Shown piece after piece: positions 56,901 through 64,000 of a stretch of DNA of 64,000 nucleotides. The translations under genes and the position numbers were made by a program. The DNA is taken from positions 2,232,001 to 2,296,000 of the forward strand of contig NC_079882.1 in NCBI RefSeq assembly GCF_029227915.1. Reading direction: 5' to 3'. Position 1 is the stretch's first letter. Every line of letters begins with the position of its first letter. This DNA comes from Hydractinia symbiolongicarpus. Its lineage: Eukaryota; Cnidaria; Hydrozoa; Anthoathecata; Hydractiniidae. The notes below the pieces were generated by a model. That model was given only the letters and a program-made list of their open reading frames with translations, was not told where the DNA came from and did not search any database.

Positions 56901-57719
56901 TTTTTAATGTACGACACGTTAATAGAACTGTTGATGGATATTCCGAAAGACTTTTGCCTAAAATTTTAAACTTTGTTTTTATTTATTCACCCAACCTTTG
57001 AACTTAAATGGCGAATATTGCTAACAAATACCCATACAGTTCATACATGTCATGAAATTGCTAGCAACTTTGTAACTATTTTTTTCTTTATTAAGGGAAA
57101 GCTTGTTTCTTAATCAGACAGATTCTGTGTGGACGAACTTTTAATGGCAGTGTTAAGTGGAAACTAAAAGCTATGTCAAGAACGTCAAGAAAGCAATAAA
57201 ATTGTGGTCGAAATAGTTGACAAAATTTGATCTTCACGTCACCGAGAAAAGTGTTTTGCGGTCAGGAAGCATCAGTCTTGCTTTCTGCATGTCTCAGCAA
57301 TTAATTAAGAACAGTACCAATCGATATAATCTTTAATTGTTCTAATTAGTTCAATAAAAGGGGAATTACTGTTAGTAATAGATTGTTAATTAAGGTCTAA
57401 TTGAGTTGAATTGGGTGACTCAGAAACTAAAAGGAATTTTACTGCAAAAATATTTCGTAGAAAATTTTATTTGCACATCAAACATTCTTGTGGAACTGTG
57501 TTAATGGCAATACTTAATTTGTGGCATTTTTGCAAAAAATATTAAATTGTTTTTGGTTGAGTAGTTGGCACAATTCCTGGTTCATGGAGCGTTCAATTTC
57601 CTAAATGGTTAACTCATCTGTGTAAAGTCAGGGTCTAAATATTTATCCAGTCACAATAAATCAAACTGGAAGCTTGCTTTTACAATGATTTTGCAAAACG
57701 AAGTATCTAACGACTTCTT
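53924..57719. other. Intergenic, no supported gene
   Basis: About 3.8 kb. A direct 24-bp duplication (AAATTGGGTTGATGGAAACC) lies at 55312-55362, and a short duplication around ACATACAAG at 56565-56600. Frames at 54471-54668 and 55718-55930 are unrecognised. An ACGT-rich patch at 56260-56460 is listed separately. Confidence 0.4.
56260..56460. promoter_or_regulatory. Cluster of ACGT/CRE-like motifs
   Basis: Nine ACGT cores in about 200 bp of otherwise AT-rich DNA, several as TGACGT or ACGTCA (GTGACGTATA, AGTGACGTTT, CACGTCAAACGTCATT). Such words are bound by CREB/ATF bZIP factors. No nearby start site is known, so a regulatory role is inference. Confidence 0.3.
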
Positions 57720-58139
57720 TTGCCACAGCCAAGACCATTCTTCGTCTCTGCTTTAATAGGTTTTCCATTTCAAAAAGGTTTGAAACAGTTGTGTGGTAAC
57801 AAAAGGGATGATGCAAATATTGTGTTCCAGAATAAGTGCTGCACGTGCGTTAAATTATTTTATTCTACCAACCACGCTCGATTTTTTTTTCACAAATATC
57901 CAAATTGGTTTCCTGATAAGAAATTCTTGAAAAAGTTGTGGCTGATTATAGTCGGTAGGTACGAACTTATCGATTTCCGATGCCTATTAAAAGAAAATAT
58001 TATTAAAAACAATACTGAACGTTTTTTGATGGGTTTTTTTTCTAGTATGTATTATAATGTTATGTCAATAAGATTTATATTTGTACAATTTTGTATAGAA
58101 ATAAAATATATATTGAATATAGTAATAATATATAAATAG
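57720..58139 (+). pseudogene. Possible THAP-like fragment
   Basis: A 139-codon frame without a convincing ATG (it opens at TTG). The part CCTC...STNHARFFFHKYPNWFPD followed by KKFLKKLWLIIVGR resembles the Cys-x-Cys, FH-x-FP and Trp parts of a THAP finger. The later CxxH part is absent and the C-terminal third is AT-driven. A weak assignment; it could be a chance frame. Confidence 0.25.
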
Positions 58140-58388
58140 CTACCTCTTATTAAATACTATAAACAAATTCACAAGTATATATCTACAGTGGGTAGTTTTT
58201 ATTTGAAAAACAGAGAACGATTGTGTGTTCACCTATGATTAACTAGGTGGGTCATAAATTCTTTGACTTGATTCATAAAAAAAGGTTATGTTTGAAGGAC
58301 ATGACAAAACATGACACGGTCAAATTACTCGTATGACGAATGCGAGAAAAGGTTTTCGTTTTTATAATTATAAAAAAGGCAAATTTGT

Positions 58389-59233
58389 TTATAATGAAGA
58401 ATCTATGGTTAATTTTCTTGGTCTACTTGAAAGCCTTCGACTCATTTCCCTTAGTCCACTCAAGTAGCCGCGTTGTGAGCAGCGACTGTAGCCAAGAAGT
58501 CCGGATGAGTTTAACATAGCTTGGTCCATTATGCTATAATCCTCGGGAGATTCGTAATCGAAACTGTCTTTTTTGTCTTTTCTATTTTTTTTAGCGCTTT
58601 TGATCGCTTTATATAAATCGTAAAAAACTTGCCGGATATCGATGACAGGAATTTTCGCAGATGTTTCGTAAAATTGTCCGTTAATTTCTTTTGCTAATAA
58701 AAACCCTTCAGCAGAAGTCACTTGTCTATCTCGATATAAATCGCTTTTATTTCCAATGATGGTAATTTTTGGGTGTTTTATGTTTGCATCGACGATTTTA
58801 TCTAAATAGTCGTCAATTGCATCAAAACTCTTTCGGTCAGTGATGGAGTAACACAATATAAAGCCATCAGCACAGCTTATCAATGCATCATTTTTTCCAT
58901 TGAAATCCACAACATCTAAAGGTACAGTTTTCTTGCCGAAGTTGGCGTTATATCTATAGGATAGATCTCTTCCAGATACCAGTGATTTGTAGAATTTATT
59001 TTTGATGCATCTTGTGACAATTGCTAAAAAAGTAAGAAAACCATGTTAAAGGACATTGTACTATAGTTAATTTTCAGGATTCAGGATTGAGGAAATAGAA
59101 ATCATTGATTGCAAAAGAAGGCTAACTTACCACTTTTTCCTACACCCAAATCTCCCATGACAACAATCCTAGTTGGTTTCTTTGTATTTGTAGGCATACT
59201 TTCCATCTGTTGAGTTAAATTGTTTAGATTCAT
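58389..59233 (-). CDS. Atypical Ras-like small GTPase (2 exons)
   Basis: Exon 1 is 59233-59131 (ATG, ending AGTG|GTAAGT) and exon 2 is 59023-58389 (after CTTTTTTAG). Phase 1 matches, giving 245 aa. The nucleotide-binding motifs are G1 GDLGVGKS at 27-34, G3 DFNG at 74-77, G4 NKSD at 126-129 and G5 ETSAK at 154-158. The position equal to Ras Gly12 is Leu29 and that of Gln61 is Lys78; both changes would impair GTP hydrolysis in Ras. Switch I has no obvious Thr35. There is a 26-residue N-terminal extension and a Ser/Arg-rich tail that ends TIDSSL with no CAAX prenylation box. It thus resembles the divergent RGK/RERG/Dexras-type branches of the Ras family more than Ras itself; the exact subfamily is not recognised. 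Role probably signalling, possibly constitutively GTP-bound. Confidence 0.88.
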
Positions 59234-62200
59234 ATTATATTATTTTTCTTTACTTTAAAAACTTATATTATAATACTTTTTTACTACCACCGTTCTCTCT
59301 CTCCACTAATTTGTAAATGAATACTTCACGACAGTTTCTAGCTTATATAAGCTTGAATTTCTTCAAGTACTTAGCGAATAATTAAATTCAATGTATGAAA
59401 TTGATGTGTTCATCGAAGACGGGGGTGTAATTTAATTAAAAAAACAAATCATCATATGTCATAAGTTTTAATCCATGAACAAAACTTTTTATCTTTAATT
59501 GCATATCGTCACGCAGTTTGTCAGCATCTTGCGACACGCATATGTTAATGTGTGCTTTAAAAAGCTACACAAAACTTTATAAGGGTTAGTTGAAAAAGGC
59601 TGGCTGTTTTAACAGAGCAATATTTACTTCAATGTGGACAAGTGTTGATTCACTCTCTGTGTGTTTGTTGACATTTATTTGCCACTTTATTCAAACCATT
59701 AGGAAGCATTTAAAAAAACAATACGAGGACATGTCAATTTATCACAATGATGTCATTTTAAAAACACACGTGTTGAAAATAAAATATTAAAAAGTTTTTT
59801 AAAAAATTAAAATAGTATTTTGTGCGTATGCATAATAATCCTGGATTATTTCACGTAACTTTAAGCAACATTCCTATTTATAGGCCAGTTTACCAAATCA
59901 TCATTTTTTATTTTTGTTTTTACGAAGTAAAATTGATAACGAATGAACAGAACTTTTAACATTGATAAATCTATCGTCTGTCTGTCATGCAAAATGGTAA
60001 CCGTAGTGGCGAGTCACAGGAAATGCGGTAAAAAAAGGACGGGCGAACCCGCCACCGACGATGTCCACCAACTAATACTGATAAATTTGACTTTAACATT
60101 TACAACTGTTTTAACCCTTAGACTGCATATTTATTTTTGACTTTGCACCCGATTTCTGGCTACCTCTTACCTCAGGGTTGGTCAGCCTGACCACTGCCGG
60201 GTGGGAAATTAAATTCTCTTTCATGAGCCTGTAGCTTGATATCTCTAAGTTGATTGATCACGAGGTATGGATAATTGACCGGAGGTCAGTATTTCAACCT
60301 TGCTGGGACGCCAATTGGCTTATTTCGAAGTCTAAGGAATAAATCAAACCATTATAAATCTTTAAAAAGCTTTCTTAATCAAATTTTTTTGTTCATTTTT
60401 TTTTAATTTGAAACAAAACAAACAAAACCTACATTGTTTACCATGCGGTATTTTATTTACAAGAGTGGTCATCAAAGTTGAATTTTATCAAACTATTAAC
60501 AAAGTTTAAGGAAGGAATATTTAAAGAGACTCTCCAAACTGTCACTCATGGTTTTGTCATTGTTAGTTTAACATTAATTTACCCCCTGGTTTATTTAGTT
60601 ATAACTGAATTAATCACGTTGAGGCTCAAGACATCGACGGAAGTAAATTGTCGCCATATAGATTATTAATTAAAATGAAGTATTTTTTTTGGTCAGTGCG
60701 TAGAACAACGTTTGATGTTATAAGAATAGTTTTCTTTGCGTAAGAACACTGCAATTAAAATTATGAGTTTTTAGAGAGAGCATGCCACCACAAAACCTAC
60801 AACACGTTTTGAATTCTTATATATATCGCATGTGGACAATAAGTGGTGTACAAATTCCAATATCTGTGAACAAAGTCCTTCGCACATGCCTTCCTGAGGT
60901 TTGAAGTTTTTCTCAAACGCTCCTCAAAATAAGTCAAATAATTTAAAGTTTCGGGGTTTTTTTGTTCCTTTGATATTTGAGAGCACCGAATATCAAAACA
61001 AAGAAAAGAACATATAATACATAACGTTAGATGATCTTTTAAGTTTTTGAGAGCACTTGTGGGAAGCGCTTTTTATGCATCTGTGTCTTTAGCAGCACCT
61101 CTGTGCGATTTTTTTGTCATAACAGGCTACGGGAAATTGGGGCTTTGAATCCAAACACCTTTTAAGATATTTTGCAGAAATAAAAATACATCAGGGACAG
61201 AATTAGCTGTAAATAAATAGAAGCAAATTCTTGTATATAATTTTCAACCTCTAATTAAAATATTAAATGAATTAAAAGCAATTAGCTCGTGCATGAAAAT
61301 ATGGAACAAAAGAATTGTTTTTGCTCTAAATGCAAGTGGGCGAAACAAGCGTGCATATATGTTTTCATGCAATCGTTATCACATAATTTTAAATTTTTAA
61401 ATAACCTTTACATCCAGATGGAAATTGATCTATAATCACCAAAGCGGTGTCCTTTGTAGTATGCAAAATTAAGGCTAATATAACTTTAGTGAGCAAAATT
61501 GAATTTCCTCTTCTTACTAATTTTCTATAAAAAAATAATTCCCAACAACAAACATTTCAAACCCAATATAAAATAGCATGACACAAGTTTTATTGGTAAA
61601 ATTAATCATTTCAGAATTTTTTTTTTGTCATGATATAAATAACTAACTTCAGGTAATTTTTTCCTCGATGTTTTGTGTACCTTCATATCACAACGCTATA
61701 ATTCACAAGGAATAATAACTTAGTGGTTTTAATTAAAAAAGATAACACTGAAGATAGCAAGGATGATTGAAACGTGTCTTTTTTACCCGTTCAACTTTTT
61801 TTTTGCTGGCTACACGTGCGCTATTGATAGCATCATCCTTAAAGGCTTTTGGTCAAATTTTAGAAAATGTCCCTCTAAAGTCATCTCTTTAAACACCATC
61901 AAGAAGGCCTAAATGATTTTGACCTAATTAAAACATCCAATGACTTACAATTCAAAATGTTTATCTTCACATTGAACAACACTAAAGGCTACAATCTTAA
62001 TGAAATGTACTGAAACACCCCTGAACGGTATTACCCATCCTGTTCCTCGCATTGTTAAATTCCTGCAGTGCAATACTCAATCCAAAGCGAGATTATTTGG
62101 GAAAGCGAGACAGCCTTCAAGTGGGGAAAGGGGTAATTTTGGCAGACATTATTTTCACTAATTTTGTCCATCGTTTTAGTCTCAAATTTTTTCGAAACTG

Positions 62201-64000
62201 ACATTACCCATCCTTTTAATATCGTAGCCACAATGACGATCTCCATCATCTTTCCTTTTTTATGGATTTTGCAGCTTTTTTCATTTTTTAAGCAAAAGCT
62301 TATTAAACTTGATAAGTGCGTTTACTGATTTATTTCTTTAGGAAATTAGCATGACATTTATTGTTTCATGGATTTATCTGTAAATATTACATCCGGCTTT
62401 TGAGAGATCTTAAAGCTAAACGATAAATTTTCATGGTTTAAATAGAGTCAACAGCTAGCAAACCAGTGAAGCATTTTAATGACACTTTTTTTAAAAAATA
62501 TTTTTTTGGGTCCCAATTTGAAATTTCATTAGCAGTTCTACAATTTCAGTAAGGAGATTTTCCTAAAGTTTACAAGCTTGATACCTTTTAAAATAGAGAG
62601 TGGACTGGCATTTTGAGATGAGAATACATTACTTTCTATATTAATGCTGTTTGTATACCAACGAATGAACTTGAGCATAAATAAATAGTGTTCGAATATT
62701 TGAAGTTGGCAAAACATGTCAAAAGTTTGTGTAAACGATAAAAAAAATACCATATGCCAACTTTTTAAAAGCAAAATGTAAATATATTTTCAGGACTGAG
62801 ACTGAGAACACAATAACCACAAGAAAAATGTAAAGCAATTAAATGTTAAGAGAGTTGCAAAATGATTTTCAAAGAAAGAGAGTGCGTCAGTAGCTAATTT
62901 CCTTTCTTCGTCAAACACAACTTTTCGTTTCCTCTAAGAAACTTCAAAAACGAAAGGTTACATTTGTCAAGAAAAGTTTAAAAATATTGTCGGCAAATTA
63001 AACTCTCATTGGGGTTGACATCAGAAAAGTTAAAAACAGGGGATTTATGTGTGGCGTTGTGGTGAAACGGATTATCAGTGCGAAAAACGTAGATGATCCA
63101 CCATCCATCAGAATTGTATCAGCATTTAAACGTCGCTGTGTAATAGAAAATTGTGTTTCACGAAGAAACCGGTACTGAAATGCGACACCATAACATGCCC
63201 AGTCATGATAGTAACTCAATTTTTTATTCTTCCGGTCTTAGGTCAGATGAAAGTTCTCAAAAGTTTCTTTTAATGACAGCTTACTGAATGATCATTCACA
63301 ACCGCATGAAATAATGACTTATCAATATGATGTAAAATAAAGTAAGTTCTGGATTTTGCGTAGGATCATTTAAAATACACGTTTCCTTTACAACCATAGA
63401 AAACATAACATCTTCTACTACTTTCCCTAGTTATATGGCTAAGAATGGCTTTAATATAGGATTATCCATTTCTTTTTCTATTGTACGTACTACGGCTTTG
63501 TTTATAAAAAAAAATTAAAAGTTTTCAAGCAAAAAAAATGTTTTCGATTCATGTGTTTTTTTTAGCATTATTATTAGTATTTTTTATTTAAATTCTGCGC
63601 ATATTAAAGAAATGATGTATTTTTTTCTATTTCCTTGATACTTCTTTTTATCAGGGTTGCTCTGAATTTGTTCTATTAGCATCCAAATAAACTTTAATGT
63701 CCCCCGTCCTCCCCTTCTCATTCGAACGTTTTCCACTTTGTTTTTGGGACCTGTAGTAACTGAATGATTTTCCACGCAAAAACAACGGATGTCAAACACA
63801 GAAAGACAAAAACGTACGTTGTGTATTCTAACAATTATAAAATGTCAGCATTTATTAGCGTTGATGGCATAATATAATACATGAGGTAATTTCAAGTTTA
63901 CAGTCCGTTATAAAGAAGTGATATTTTCTTATTGTCATTTCCTGTTTTAGTAAGAGTATTCAAACGGAGAAGAAAAACTACTATTCAAAGAAGCGGCAAG
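59234..64000. other. Long intergenic region, no supported gene
   Basis: About 4.8 kb beginning with the upstream flank of the GTPase gene. Frames at 59590-59790, 59943-60140, 60478-60669, 62055-62249, 62538-62774, 62998-63219 and 63584-63799 lack recognisable domains and splice context. Confidence 0.45.

Overview
The window is AT-rich animal DNA with short introns (GT-AG), many decayed retrotransposons and few genes. A hydrozoan cnidarian is the best guess. This rests on the NK2-type homeobox gene, small secreted cysteine-rich and phospholipase A2-like genes, and LINE, THAP and SAP/YqaJ relics of a kind common in cnidarian genomes. The species cannot be fixed from the sequence.

Four multi-exon genes can be assembled from splice signals, all on the minus strand. 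They are an NK2-class homeobox gene (18779-20463, 3 exons, 226 aa), a 64-aa secreted ShKT-like cysteine-rich peptide (25188-25929, 3 exons), a secreted phospholipase A2-like protein with a poly-arginine stretch (32940-33767, 4 exons, 195 aa) and an atypical Ras-like GTPase (58389-59233, 2 exons, 245 aa). In each, the phases agree across all junctions and the reading frame closes exactly. Near the left end lies an intronless ADP-ribosyltransferase-like gene broken by one frameshift (782-1977). A possible plus-strand gene has exons at 41372-41537, 41715-41777 and 48881-48956, which would place the large satellite in its intron.

Mobile DNA dominates the rest. There is one apparently intact two-ORF non-LTR retrotransposon with a poly(A) tail (about 8840-13261). 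Decayed LINE copies lie at 3240-5265, 31262-32055, 38985-39905, 40080-40545 and 49050-49750. Two copies of one tRNA-related SINE lie at 3905-4062 and 32113-32360, and two further tRNA-like fragments at 2765-2990 and 24770-24870. A TTAA-flanked Kolobok-like DNA transposon (14389-16764) carries a THAP finger and a second transposon nested inside it. SAP/YqaJ and THAP relics lie at 50901-51924 and 53560-53923. At 29347-31020 two tandem copies of an element encode a hydrophobic leader ending in a 2A ribosome-skipping motif, followed by the start of a cysteine-protease-like domain.

Repeats: a 6.8-kb satellite of 57/58-bp units (42001-48824), each with two short palindromes, next to two larger hairpins; a roughly 580-bp (TTC)n tract; a roughly 219-bp (AAT)n tract growing from a SINE tail; and several small minisatellites. 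Large stretches (5.3-8.8, 20.5-25.2, 53.9-57.7 and 59.2-64 kb) hold nothing I can identify.

The items most worth following up are the 2A-leader tandem pair, the ART-like gene, the GTPase with substituted position-12 and position-61 equivalents, the secreted PLA2 and ShKT-like genes, and the palindromic satellite with its flanking hairpins.
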